A stretch of DNA of 64,000 nt from Quillaja saponaria (taxonomy: Eukaryota; Streptophyta; Magnoliopsida; Fabales; Quillajaceae): contig CM055606.1 in assembly GCA_029379385.1 (NCBI GenBank), positions 5,270,001 through 5,334,000 of the forward strand. The letters run 5' to 3'. How positions within the stretch are numbered: the stretch's first letter is position 1; every line of letters begins with the position of its first letter. Made by a program: the position numbers and the translations under genes. This document shows positions 23,629 to 36,269 of the stretch, one piece after another. Under the pieces are notes generated by a model that saw nothing but the letters and a program-made list of their open reading frames with translations, was not told where the DNA came from and made no database searches.

Positions 23629-25170
23629 TGTAACGCTAAATTCATGCTTGATTCAGATGCTGATGAATGTAAGTATTTATACTATGGATTAATTTCCACT
23701 TAAAATGTAATTTCTTTATTGTTTTTAAATCTTTCGAGTAATTACTATTGTTGCATTTTGATTACATTTAACATTAACGTCAAGATTAAAATGCATATAT
23801 GAAGAATAATTTAAATGTCTCTAATGAATGAACCAAATAAATTAACACCTACCGGAGGAAGGAGCCATGGAGCAGGTGCTTTAAAATCACAAACAAAGAC
23901 AATGAAGTTGGTAGCCATTATATTTCTAGCTAATCATAATAAAAAAAAGCTAAGACATTTGTATCAAAGTATCATTCTTTTACTGTTCGGGTCATAGCAA
24001 ATAAAAACCCAGTGGTAACAATGTAATAAAATTGTTAATTTTTTTTTCTATTAAAGTGTTAATCATATATAAGTTGATTTTGAATTTTTAATTTGATGCA
24101 TTACTTGTAGAGTATACCATTAGTTTTTATTTGTCTATATATGAAAAGGAGGCCGAAAAAGGGTATATTGCAGCTTGGAAAAGGAATTGGTTTGTGAGGT
24201 TCTCATACCATGTGTATCATAATTATACATGGATGGTTAGAGTTTGTTATTGAGAACAATTTGTAACTTAGGAGCATTCTCAGCCTATGAACTAATTAGT
24301 GAAGATGAAATTTTGTTTAGGGTTAGTGTAGTTTAAGGTTTAATATTATGGTGTTGAAGTGTTTATATTAGTCCGTTTCGATATTGCCTTTTGCTATGGA
24401 ATATAAGCCGTTAGTTGATTTTCATACATTTGACAGATTGATTTCATTGATAAGATCTCTTCTCTGTTGAATCTTTTTTAGAAACTGATACGTGAATGAC
24501 AATACGTTAATATGAAAGAAAAATATAGATCCTTGGATTTAATCTAGGTTTTCAAATTAATATGGGGACAATAGAAAGGAATAGTGTAAGTTCCAAATTT
24601 AAATAATTTATTAATTTTTATTACTTCATTTACCTAATGAACTTCATCAATATATGCATTGTCTTGCTCCTTAACCAACAAATTTAGGATATTTTTTTTC
24701 TATTACGAAGTTGCAATTTCAAAACTCGTTCTATAGAGATGATTGCCTAATAAATGGGAACATACTTGATCTTATGCTCTACTATTAAAGTATTCATTAT
24801 AATATGAGTTACAAGTGAGATTTTTTTTATTATCCTAATCATCTTCTTAAATGATGCTATTTTTTTTTTCCTTTCAATTTAAACTATTTAAGGAATTAAC
24901 ACTACCATAAATTATACTATGCTATTTTTAATATTCTAAAAAGAAAGATTTTACATAAAATTAATGTAAAAAATAAAAACCAATATCAAATTTTTACTTT
25001 AAAATTTTAGAAGATTTCAACTCATGTTCAATGAAAGTGTATTGCTAGTTTGAGTGCTTGAACCAAGTCTCATAACTATTTTCAAATTCACAATTATAAT
25101 ACACACTAAATTCTCAATTTTATTTTGCATCTCAATATAAATTTCAACAAAATTGTAATCTTAAGAGAAC
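23629..25170. other. No gene assigned; possible tail of the B3 pseudogene
   Basis: A frame at 23815-23997 and codon-like sequence near 24150-24230 (YIAAWKRNWFVRFSYH) might be later exons of the B3 gene, but this is weak. The rest is AT-rich. The last five bases of the flank (25171-25175, CAATA) are the left target duplication of the chromovirus. Confidence 0.3.
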
Positions 25171-25175
25171 CAATA

Positions 25176-27763
25176 TGTTATAACACGGGAGTTTAGCACA
25201 TAAATAAGACATAAAATAGGAGGATTGATATATGTAAATATATATGTGTGTGTATAGTCATAAAATTAACGGTTGCTACATTATTTGTTGATTGGGACTT
25301 AATTTCTATTTTACAGGTATTATAGGAGGACTTAAAATTGGTATGTATATAACAAATTAAGTGGGAGACAATGATTATATATATATATAATTAGATTATT
25401 TATTATCACACGGTCAAAAGTGGGTCATGGTGGGATATTATGTTATTAAATTATTTTTTCTTCTTTTCTCCTTCATTGCTTTAACCGACTTAGCCTTTTC
25501 AAGCTTGCTTTCCCCTGTTGTTAGTTAATTGGATTTTCCAACCTCTTGCTTGGCCGGTTTAGCTAGTGAAAGGTAGCTAAGTTACTCCCTCACTGTTCCT
25601 ATGTTAGTAGTTTAGTTCATATGTTCTATTCGCTAGTTGATAGGTTCTTGAAGTTGGTGTGGCGTGAGCTATCTTGGCTGCCTATTGATGTTTTACAGCT
25701 TGGTTTAGAGGTGTTTAATACCCAGCGGGACTAATCTCTAGTTTAGCTTGAAGTTTTAGATGGTATTAGGGTGTTATGGTGAATTTGGATCTAGATTGTG
25801 GTGTATTGGGTTGGCTGTGAGGGTTAGCAGATTTTGTTGGCACTGTTTTCTTTGAGTTACCAGCCGAGATTTAGATGAAGAGGGGTGTGGTGGTTTGGCC
25901 ATGGTAGCACAGCTTACATAGGAGCAAGCTGTGGCCTGACCGAGTGGAGTTGGTCGGAAAATTTTGGTTGTTTCAGCCGTGGGACTCCCTTGTATTGTGA
26001 ACCCATGAATCTGATTTTTTTTGTGCTGTGAAGGGAGGCTATGGCTGTAAATTAACTCTTGTGTTAAGGACAAACTAGAAAATCAAGCAAGTGAATAGTA
26101 TGGAAAAAGGTGTGACCATTGGTACTTATTTCTATACAAATATAGGTAGATGTTCATTGAATATTAAAATGAAATCAAGGACTAGTTGAATCTAGTTAAA
26201 GAACAAATAAGTATATTAAAGAATAATCATAATTAGTAATTACTTACCATTTTATAAGAAAAGTTTCACTTACTTAATTAGTTCACTTTTGATAATGAGT
26301 GTAAATTAAGTGTTGTGGATATCACATTAGTGAAGTGGGATTATCTTGGTAATAATCACTTGCATATAAATATTAATATGAGTTAAAAAGAAATAGACGT
26401 ATAAAATTTGTTATTAGTAAAGAATCTAAATTCGATCAACATGTATCTCAGTGGAAGTTAAAAATTAATTAACGCTAAACCATAAAAACTAGAATTTGAA
26501 ACAATGAAAGTAAATAATCTTATTTTATAAAGGTAATAGCTTGTAGAATTAATTATATGATGATTACTATAAATAATATATATGAATTCTTAATTTTTTC
26601 GCTCCAGAGCGTGTCAAGGATATTCCGACACCCTCGCAAATTAGACAAATTGATGAATCACGTCCTTGAGTTTGTTAGTGAATTATGTGCTTTATGGTTA
26701 CCAGATTATTTTGTTCAATGATATGTATATTTAAATTGACAGGTTATAATGGAAATAAGCAAATAAGTTATTCTAGTGATTTAATTGAATTATATGTGTT
26801 TGATATTGAGTGTGGTTGATAAGGGCCAACAATGTGAAATTTTATGAGAAATGGTTCCTATTTTCAAAATTAAAGTCTAGGTGCACCTAGGATATTTGGA
26901 TTTGATATGAATGATTCTAATGTTGAAAATTATTTTAAAAATAAATGGATTGCTCAGCCCCGGTAGGATGGATTGTGTACGGAGAATTAATTTGTTGTGC
27001 GGGTGTATAAATGCCCGGTGGGGAGAGAAAATGTTTTGCGGGGCTAAGTTACTCGTTGGCCCTTTGTTTGTTTAACTGGTTGTTTAATTATTAGTTCACT
27101 TGTATAAGTTAATTGATATGTTAAATTTCATGAATTGTGATCATATGACAACTACGTACGTGTATAAGTAATTTAAATGCAAGCTATGATATATGTGATG
27201 TATGATGCTGGTACCCTTAAGGTACATAATTTGCTCACTAAGTCCTTGTGACTCACCATTTCCTTTGTGGTTATTTTGTTTTTTTAGTTTCCAGGAAACC
27301 ATTATTGGTCGCTATAAAAGTTGATACCTGCTGACTTTGTCGTGACAAGATATATCTCAGATATCGCATACTTAGAGCGTAAGAGATGACACTTACAGTC
27401 ACTTTAGATGTTATGTATTATTGTTAAATTCATAAAGGTCACCATGGTTCTTTCATGTTTCGGTTAGGAGTAGAGCTCCTCTGTCTATTATGATCCTATA
27501 ATGTACTGTTAATTTTGTAAATAGGTTCTTATACGTATTATGGGCATGTTCCATCATACAAGGAACTATTGCCGATATTTTTAGTAATCGTATTATATTT
27601 AATATTCGATTTTGGATTTTATTTTAATTCCATAATATTTTAGTAGTTTTAACTATAACGTGTTTTTATAAATTAAAGGTGTATAGTATTTGAGTATTCA
27701 GGGTTACAGGGGTATGGTTACCTATTCTGCTAGCCAGTCATACCTCTATCTGAGGGTGTGACA
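25176..27763 (+). repeat. 5' LTR of the chromovirus
   Basis: TGTTATAACACGGGAG start and GGGTGTGACA end, 2588 bp. It pairs with 32728-35249. The minus-strand open frame at 25774-26073 lies inside it and is not a gene. It contains the family landmarks GCTCAGCCCCGGTAGGATGG (near 26950) and TAAATGCCCGGTGGGG (near 27006). Confidence 0.92.
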
Positions 27764-27954
27764 TGTTGGAATGTTATTGCTTAGTTCGTGTACGTTACCC
27801 AGGGCGTATGTGGACTTAGTGATGAGTTCTAATTTGTCCTGAAACTTCAAGTTACGATTATTTACGAGTGTTGTCTTTTGCCTTGTCTTATATATATATT
27901 AAAGTTTTGTGTACTTGTTCTAGATATAATTCGAAGAAGTGACTGTGTTGCTGG

Positions 27955-29090
27955 CCGAGATGAGCAGCAGGATTCTGGCTTCGATCAGGGATCCACTGGT
28001 CCCCAGACACCGGTAGTTAGAGGTAGGGGTCAACGGGGACGCGGTAGGGGCAGAGGCCGAGATAGGGTTGCTAAACCAGTTTAGGCAGCAGCTCCTGGTC
28101 CCGATATGGAGCAGTTGATGTAGGGATTAGAACGCATTCAGAGGATTGTAGATGACTTAGTTAGGATTTTGGCCCAACATCAGCAGGCTCAGCAGTAGCC
28201 ACCAGTAGCTCCCCTTTTTCAGTCTCAGCAAGAGGCAAACCCTCCCACTCTAGCTCCGCAGGATTGGGGGGTATTTGTGACACTACACGGCTTCAGGAAG
28301 ATGTAGTTGCTGAGGTTTTCAGGGGTTAGCCTAGCTTAGGATCATTATGCTTTTCTAGAGGAGTTAGATAGATTGTGTATAGCTTTAGGATATGATCCCA
28401 TCCGTATGGTTGAGTTGGTTAGTTATCAATTATATGATGTGGCTTATGATTGGTACAAGATATTGGTACAGCGGCAGATCGAGCCTACTTCACTAGTATG
28501 GCCAGAGTTTAGCATCGCTTTTCTGGATCGCTTTTTACCTGAAAGTGTGAGAGATAAGCATGCTCGTGATTTTAAGCATTTGGTTCAGACTGAGGGTATG
28601 TTAGTGGCGGAGTACGAGACTCGATTTACTCGATTGTCTCTTTTTACCCTGCATCTAGTAGCTATGGAGCAGATAAGAATGAAAAGATCTGTGCATGGTT
28701 TGAAAGACTATTTGTTCAAATTAGTGTTAATATCGGACACTACAACTTATACTTAGGCTATTAATGCTATCTACTGATGGGAGACCAGGGTAGTAGAGAG
28801 ACAGGCAGAATGTGAGAGTCATAAGAAGGCAAGGCAGGAGGGTCCTTCCACCTCTAAAGCTGGCAATTCACGTATACCTGGGGGTGAATCTACCTCTGGG
28901 CAGGGTTCATTTAAAGGAAGCTTTCAGACGGGTAGAGGTCAGATAAGGCAAGGTTTAGGAGCACAGTTCTAGGGAGGATCATCTAGCTGACCCCAATCAT
29001 ATGAATTCCCTATATGATATACATGTGGTAATAGGCACACTTGGCAGTGTAGATTAGGGACAGGTGCGTGTTTTAAATGAAGAGCGATGG
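27955..29090 (+). pseudogene. Chromovirus gag (broken)
   Basis: Starts around the DEQQDSGFDQGS block and continues with an RGRGQRGRGRGRGR arginine-glycine stretch (28019-28066). After a TAG stop come DDLVRILAQHQQAQQ and then the gag domain (28373-28756), where YDVAYDWYKILV, WPEFSIAFLDRFLPE and DKHARDFKHLVQ match the capsid domain of plant Ty3/gypsy gag. A stop at 28754 precedes a charged linker (VERQAECESHKKARQEGPST), and a degenerate zinc-knuckle region follows (near 29025-29105). Gag forms the virus-like particle. Several stops look like CAG-to-TAG changes. The start codon could not be fixed. Confidence 0.85.
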
Positions 29091-29710
29091 ATCATCGTAT
29101 TAGAGACTATCCGTTGTTAAGAAGTCAATCTACTTTAGCCAGAACTTCTTCATTAGTTCAGGGTAGATATCCATTTCTTACAACACCTACTAGGCCTTCC
29201 AGGGTGCGCAGTGGTTTCTTTAGGGGTTCTTCATCAGCAGGTAGAGGTCAGACCCTAGTTTATGCTCTGACGACTCAAGATGTACAGGCTTTTAATGCGG
29301 TGGTATCAGGTACTTTTTTTGTTTATTCAATTAGTGCTAAGGTATTGTTTGATCCAAGAGCTACTCATTCTTTCATCTCGCCATATTTTGCCTCCTGTGT
29401 AGGGAGAGTTACTGAGCCTCTTGAGATCCCTCTAGCAGTTTTAATTCTGTTAGGGGAAACTATTTTAGGCAAACTAACATGTATCTTCATGTGAAGTTCT
29501 TAGTGGGGGATAATAATTATCCAGCAAACTTAATCATACTGAATATGCTAAAGTATGATGTGATTCTAGGCATAGATTGGTTATCTAATTATTATGCTCT
29601 GATAGATTATCATGATAATAGTGTTAAGTTCAGTATTCCTACTAAGCCAACTATTATTGTTCAAGGGGATCAGATTGAGGTTCCTCGCAATTTAATTTCA
29701 GCCATTTAGG
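29091..29710 (+). pseudogene. Chromovirus aspartic protease region (broken)
   Basis: Two overlapping frames cover the retropepsin: one with GQTLVYALTTQDVQAFNAVV and the active-site block at 29351, then one with MLKYDVILGIDWLSNYYALI (29545-29604). The catalytic loop reads Asp-Pro-Arg-Ala at 29351-29362 instead of Asp-Ser/Thr-Gly-Ala, so the Asp stays but the essential Gly is lost. The protease would not work. A frame break lies near 29470-29490. Confidence 0.85.
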
Positions 29711-32655
29711 CTAGACTGACTTATTCAGGAAGAAGCATCAAGCCCATTTAGCTTTTGTCAAGATACTCAGTTAGAGTGTCCTCTTTTAAATCGTATCCCA
29801 CTGGTAAGGGAGTTTTCTGATGTTTTTCATGAAGAGCTTCTAGGGCTTCTTCCCGATCTGGAGATTAAGTTCGACATTGAGTTATTACCCGATACTCAAC
29901 CAATATCTATTTCCCCCTATAAGATGGCTCTGAGTGAGCTAAGGGAGCTTAAAGTGCAATTACAAGATTTGTTGGTTAAGGAATTCATTCGTCCCAGTTT
30001 ATCTCCTTGGGGTGCTCCTGTTTTGTTTGTTAAAAAGAAGGATGGCTCGTTTAGACTGTGTATCGATTACCAGTAGTTGAATAAGGTCACAGTTAAAAAC
30101 AAGTATCCTCTCCCTAGGATTGATAACCTATTTGATCAGTTGCAGGGAGCTCAGTGCTTTTCTAAGATTGATTTTTGTTCGGGGTATCACTAGCTTCAAA
30201 TTAAGAAAGAAGATATTCCGAAGACAGCTTTTTCACACTCGGTATGGACATTATGAATTTTTGGTTATGTCGTTCGGGCTTACTAATGCCCTTGCAGCAT
30301 TCATGGATCTGACGAATCAGGTGTTTAAGCTTTTATTGGACTAGTTTGTTATTGTTTTCATCAACAACATTCTGGTATACTCTCGAAGTAAGGAGGAACA
30401 TGAGCAACATCTTCGTATTATATGCAAATACTTAGGGAAAAATAAGCTTTATGCTAAATTTTCGAAGTGTGAATTTTGGTTGAATCAGGTGACTTTTCTT
30501 GGACATGTGATTTCCAAGGAAGAGATTCATGTAGACTCTAGCAAGATAGAAGCAGTTCAGAATTGGCCTCGACCAACAAATGTTTCTAAAATTAGAAGTT
30601 TTCTGGGATTAGTCAGGTACTACAGGAGATTCGTGGAAAGTTTCTCTCTTATCGCTGCTTCTCTGACTTGACTAACTTAGAAAAGAGTTAAGTTTTCGTG
30701 GTTCGAGACTTGTGAAGAAAGCTTTCAAAAGTTATAAACTTGTTTGACGTCAGCTCCTATTGGGGCACTTCCCTCTACTACTGGTAAGTATACTATGTTT
30801 TGTGGTGCTTTTCATATTGGACTTGGTTATGTTTTGATGCAGGATGGAAGAGTTGTAGCATATGCTTCCAGACAGCTGAAAAAGCCTTACTCATGATCTT
30901 GAAATGGCAACTGTAATTTTTGTGTTAAGAATATGGAGGCATTACTTGTATGGTGATACTTTTGCACAGATCACAAAAGTCTTAAATATATCTTTGATCA
31001 GAAGGCGCTGAATTTGAGGCAATGCAGATGGATTGAGTTATTGGAGAATTATGATTATTCAATTTCTTATCATCCACGCAAAGCAAATGTGGTCGCTGAT
31101 GCTCTAATTAGAAAGTCTATGGGTAGTTTATCCTATTTGTCAACTGTATGTACTCAAGTGGTAAAAGATTTACAGCGATATATGGCAGATGGAGTTAGGT
31201 TTGAGGTGTCTCCTCAGGGGATATTGCTAGCTCATATTCAAGTGAATTCCACATTTGTTGAAAATATAAAAGCAGCACAAGTGGTTGATCCAGAAGTGGT
31301 TGTTGAGAAAACTAAATGCGATTAAGGTGTTATTGGTGGGTAGATGGTGAAGGAATACTGAGGTATGGTGATTTGGAGTTGAGAAGGAAGATTCTTGAAG
31401 TAGCTTATTGTTTATCATATGTCATGCATCCTGGTTCTTCTAAAATGTATCAGGATTTAAGAAAATTTTACTAGTAGAAGGGTATGAATAAAGATATTGT
31501 TGATTTTGTTTCTAAGTGTCTGGTGTGTCAACAGGTGAAAGATGAACATCAGAGGCTAGCAGGGATGTTACAAAAACTAGGTGTTATGGAGTGGAAGTGG
31601 GAAAAAGTTACTATAGACTTTATATCGGGACTTCTTAAGACTTTTAGGGGTTTTGATTCTATTTGGGTAATTGTTGATCGTTTGACGAAGTCTGTACATT
31701 TTCTTCAAGTGAAGACTACTTACTCAACACATCTGTATGTGAAGCTGTATTTGGACGAGATTATTTCATTACATGGAGTACCAGTCTCTATTATTTCTGA
31801 CCAGGGTGTTCAATTTACTTGTTGCATTTTGGAAATCTTTTCAGGAGACTCTTGGTATTCAGTTGCTATTCAGTATATCTTTTCACCCTCAGACAGATGG
31901 GCAATCTGAGATAACGATAAAAACTTTGGAGGATAAGTTGCGAGCCTGTGTGATGGATTTTGAAGGTAGTTAGGATCAGCATCTTCCATTAATGGAGTTT
32001 GCTTATAATAACAAGCTATCATAGTGGCATTCAGATGGCACCATTTGAAGCATTGAATGGTAGGAAGTTTCAATCTCCAGTTGGTTGTTTTGAGATGGGT
32101 GAGCATTAGCTGTTGGGGCCATAATTAATTCAGGATGCTATGGAGAAGGTTCAGGTGATTCATGATAGATTACAGATAGCTCAGAGTCAACAAAAGTCAT
32201 ATGCTGATATACGTAGGAGACAGATAGAATTTGAAGTGGGTAATCACATGTTCCTGAAGGTTTCTCCTTTTAAAGGGATTATGAGATTTGGTAATAAATG
32301 TAAGCTAAGCCCGAGATTTATTGGGCCTTTTCAAATCCTAGATAGGATTGGAGGGGTGACATGCAAGCTAGCATTACCTTTGGACTTGGATAGGGTGCAT
32401 CCTGTATTTCATGTGTCGATGCTTCGAAAGTATTTGCCGGATGAATTCTATATTTTACAAATTCAGGAGGTGCAAGTTGACAAGGATCTGACGTACGAGG
32501 AGCAACCAGTACGAATTATTAATAGACAAGTCCGTAAACTTTGATCGAAGATGATTCCTTCGGTAAAAGTTTTATGGCAACATCATAGGGAAGGTGAAGC
32601 CACTTGGGAATTGGAGAGTGAAATGAAACGACATTATCCGTATTTGTTTGACTAA
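29711..32655 (+). pseudogene. Chromovirus pol: RT, RNase H, integrase, chromodomain (broken)
   Basis: RT begins near 29880 ([20 protein letters not shown] near 30002-30061, then [13 protein letters not shown]). The catalytic block at 30351-30377 reads FINNIL, with Asn-Asn (30363-30368) in place of the Asp-Asp pair. QVTFLGHVIS and RSFLGLVRYYRRF follow. RNase H lies at about 30770-31110 ([10 protein letters not shown], then [18 protein letters not shown]). The integrase zinc region ends with CLVCQQVK (31517-31540), and the core shows [27 protein letters not shown] and [10 protein letters not shown], with a frameshift near 31830. The C-terminal part (32140-32655) has FKGIMRFGNKCKLSPRFIGP, VHPVFHVSMLRKYLPD and a chromodomain-like end (VKVLWQHHREGEATWE, YPYLFD, stop 32653-32655). 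Stops and frame changes are spread throughout. Confidence 0.9.
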
Positions 32656-32714
32656 TCCAGGTAAGTGATATACTCTTAGAACTATGTATTTGAAATTCGG
32701 GATGAATTTCTTTT

Positions 32715-32727
32715 ACGGGAGGGAGAT
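32715..32727 (+). other. Polypurine tract of the chromovirus
   Basis: ACGGGAGGGAGAT directly precedes the 3' LTR start TGTTATAAC. The matching tracts at 18998-19009 and (minus strand) 14376-14384 have the same layout. Confidence 0.85.
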
Positions 32728-32827
32728 TGTTATAACACGGGGGGGTTTAACGAATAAATTGGGATGTTGTGAATAGGTTATAAGGAATACATAAATAAGA
32801 CATAAAAAAGGAGGATTGATATATGTA

Positions 32828-32864
<37 letters not shown>

Positions 32865-35249
32865 TTGTGTGTGTGTGTATAGTCATAAAATTGACGGTTG
32901 CTACCTTATTGGTTGATTAGGACTTAATTTCTATTTTACAAGAAATGTATTATAGGAGAACTTAAAATTGGTATATATATATATAATATATATATATATA
33001 ATTAGATTATTTATTATCACATGGTCAAAAATGGATCATAAGAGGATATTATGTTATTTAAATATTTTTTTCTTCTCTTCTCTTTTATTGCTTTAACTGA
33101 CTTAGCCTTTCAAGCTTGCTTTCCCCTGTTGTCGTTCAATTGGATTTTCTAACCTCTTGCTTAGCCGGTTTAGCTAGTGAAAGGTAGCTAAGTTACTCCT
33201 TCACCGTTCTTATCCTAGTAGTTTAGTTCATATGTTCTATTTGCTAGTTGAATAGGTTCTTATAGTTGGTGTGGCATGAGTTATCTTGGCTACCTATTGA
33301 TGTTTTACAACTTGGTTTAGAGGGGTTTAATACCCAGCAGAACTAATCTCTAGTTTAGCTTGAAGTTTTAGATGGTATTAGGGTGTTGTGGTGAATTTGG
33401 ATCTAGATTGTGGTGTATTGGTTTAGAGGGGTTTAATACCCTTGTATTGTGAAGCCATGAATCTAATTTTTTTTTGTGCTGTGAAGGGAGGCTATGGTTG
33501 TAAATTAGCTCTTGTGTTAAGGATAAACTAGTAAATCAAGCAAGTGAATAGTAAGGGAAAAAGGTTTGGCCATTGGTGGGAATGAGAGAATAGAAAGCTA
33601 CCTATTTCTATACAAATATAGGTAGATGTTCATTGAATATTAAATGAAATCAAGGACTAGTTGAATCTAGTTAAAGAAGAAGCAAGTGGATTAAAGAATA
33701 ATCATAATTAATAATTACTTACAATTTTATAAGAAAAGTTTCAGTTACTTAATTAGTTCACTTTTGATAATGAGTGTAAATTAAGTTTTGTGGATATCAC
33801 ATTAGTGAAGTGGGATTACCTTGATAATAATCACATGTATATAAATATTAATATGAGTTAAATAGACGTATAAAATTTTTTATTAGTAAAGAATCTAAAT
33901 TAGATCGACATGTATCTCAGTGGTCATATATATATATTGCAATAGAAATATGGAAGTTAAAAATTAATTAACGCTAAACCATAAAAACTAGAATTTGAAA
34001 CAATGAAAGTAAATAATCTTATTTTAAAATAGTAAAGGTAATAGCTTGTAGAATTAATTATATGATGATTAATATACATAATATATATGAATTCTTGATT
34101 TTTTAGCTCCAGAACGTGTCGAGGATATTCCAACACCTTCGAAAACTAGATGAATCGATGAATCACGTCCTTGAGTTTGTTAGTGAATTATGTGCTTTAT
34201 GGTTACCAAATTATTTTGTGCAATGATATGTATATTTAATTGATGGGTTATAATGGAAATAAGCAAATAAGTTATTCTAGTGATTTAATTGAATTACATG
34301 TGTTTGATATTGAGTGTGGTTGATAAGGGCCAACAATGTGAAATTTTATGAGAAATGGTTCTTATTTTCAAAATTAAAGTCTAGGTGCACCTAGGATATT
34401 TGGATTTGATATGATTGATTATGATGTTGACAATTATTTTAAAAATAAATGGAGTGCTCAGCCCCGGTAGGATGGATTGTGTACAGGAGAATTAATTTGT
34501 TGTGCGGGTGTATAAATGCCCGGTGGGGGGAGAAAATGTTTTGCGGGGCTAAGTTACTCGTTGGCCCTTTGTTTGTTTAACTGGTTGTTTAATTATTATT
34601 TCACTTGTATGAGTTAATTGATATGGTGAATTTCATGAATTGTGATTGTATTATTTGTTTAACTGGTTGTTTAAATGCAAGCTATGATATATGTGCTGTA
34701 TGATGTTGGTACCCTTAAGGTACATAATTTGCTCACTAAGTCCTTGTGACTCACCATTTCCTTTGCGGTTATTTTGTTTTTTTAGTTTTTAGGAAACCAT
34801 TATTGGTCGCTATAGAATTTGATACCTGCTGACTTTGCTGCGGCAAAGTATATTTCGGACATCGCATACTTGGAGCATAAGATATGACACTTGCAGTCAC
34901 TTTAGATGTTATGTATTGTTGTTAAATTCATATAGTTTACCATGGTATTTTCATGTTTTTGTTAGGAGCAGAGCTCCTCTATATATTATGATACTATGAT
35001 GTACTGTTGATTTTGTAAATAGGTGCTTATATGTATTATGGGCATGTTCTATCGTATAGGGAACCACTGTCGATATTTTCAATAATCATATTATATTTAA
35101 TATTTGAGTTTTGATTTTATTTTATTTCAGTAATTTTAACTATAATGTGTTTTATAAATTAGAGGTGCATAGTATTTGAGTATTCAAGATTACGGGGTAT
35201 GATTAACCATTCCTCCGGCCAGTCATACCTCTATTTTAAAGATGTGCCA
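32728..35249 (+). repeat. 3' LTR of the chromovirus
   Basis: Starts TGTTATAACACGGGGG and ends GATGTGCCA, 2522 bp, then the right target duplication CAATA. It differs from the 5' LTR by scattered substitutions, an extra block near its start, and a deletion in the copy of the AGCCGAGATTTAGATG region present at 25862. Confidence 0.92.
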
Positions 35250-35259
35250 CAATATTTAT

Positions 35260-36269
35260 TTTCTTTGTACAAACATTTAAGAATGTAGAAAACTAGTACA
35301 CAACCATAATTTATTAATGAAATATGATTACCATATGCCCTCTTCATTTAAAGTTTCTTAACCTCATCTCAACCAGTGTGTAATTTTAAAAAACCTTATC
35401 CACGATCATTTTCTATACACTTAATTCCCTTCTTCAATCATTCACTGTGATAACTAACACATGCTCCAACCAATAAAGACTTGGGGGATCTATAAGGACA
35501 TACATTACCACTAGAGTCATGTCGCAGGGAAGAAATTATGTTTTCAACAAAATTGACGTTTCTACAATTAGTCACCGTTTTCGTATTCTGCTCACAATCA
35601 TTTCTTTCTACACCAACACTGCCTTCCACATCTCCAGCCAAGCATTCCTGGATAAACTTATCTTCGTGACATTATGAATTACCACATTTGGACATAAATG
35701 AGTACATATTGTTGGTAGACACATACTTATACATTGCTTTCATAATGTCTGCTCTTATTAAGTTATCACCCATACACCGAGGCAACAAGATCATATAAAG
35801 TGGAGATGTCTTCTTTCAATCTCTTTAGTGAAGACTCTAGATTATCCAACCTTTAACAATTTTCAGGAGAATTTAACATCAATAAAAACAATAAAATATT
35901 AATCACCAAATATATTTGATAATAAATTTCAGCAACAACAAAAACTAACTTCTAAAACTACATAATAATTAGGCATACAATCTCGGGATACTGATTGGCT
36001 TGCCTTTTGGTCTCTCCTCAAATCCATAGCAACAAAGAACTACCTACACATGAAAAATACTTTACTCAAACATAATTCTGTTTTATCATGAATAACTTAA
36101 GATATTTTTAAATACAAATCATTAATGTTCAATATTACTCTAGATATATAGTTTAAAAAAATGCTATTCACTCCAAAATTACACTTTTATCTAATCAATG
36201 TCACTAGTACCTCATCATTGTATAGTCCATCAACATTATGTCATTGATTTCACATCACCTCAAACAGAT
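35260..36269 (-). pseudogene. Downstream part of the uncharacterised plant gene (copy 2)
   Basis: Minus-strand coding-like pieces continue 3' of the conserved part at 36270-37010. They include a frame at 35438-35641 (AGDVEGSVGVERNDCEQNTK, then VENIISSLRHDS) and scattered short exon-like pieces. I see no Ulp1 protease motif. The chromovirus inserted immediately to the left (35254), so any further 3' part of this gene could have been displaced or lost. Confidence 0.4.

Larger units (their letters stand above)
25176..35249 (+). mobile_element. Complete but dead Tekay/Del-type chromovirus
   Basis: A full-length Ty3/gypsy LTR retrotransposon of about 10.1 kb. It is bounded by TGTTATAAC at the 5' end and flanked by a perfect 5-bp duplication CAATA (25171-25175 and 35250-35254). 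The order is 5' LTR, gag, protease, RT, RNase H, integrase, chromodomain, polypurine tract, 3' LTR, as expected for chromoviruses. The long LTRs and the C-terminal chromodomain wording fit the Tekay/Del lineage. The coding region is broken by many stops and frameshifts. In a sample of about 335 bp around 26810-27120 versus 34310-34625 I count about nine substitutions between the LTRs, suggesting a moderately old insertion. The usual primer-binding site after the 5' LTR is not recognisable here (GTTGGAATGTT instead), which would block replication. Confidence 0.93.

Noticed and set aside
25774..26073. Minus-strand frame of 99 codons
   Set aside because: It lies within the 5' LTR of the chromovirus and is partly deleted in the other LTR, so it is not a gene.
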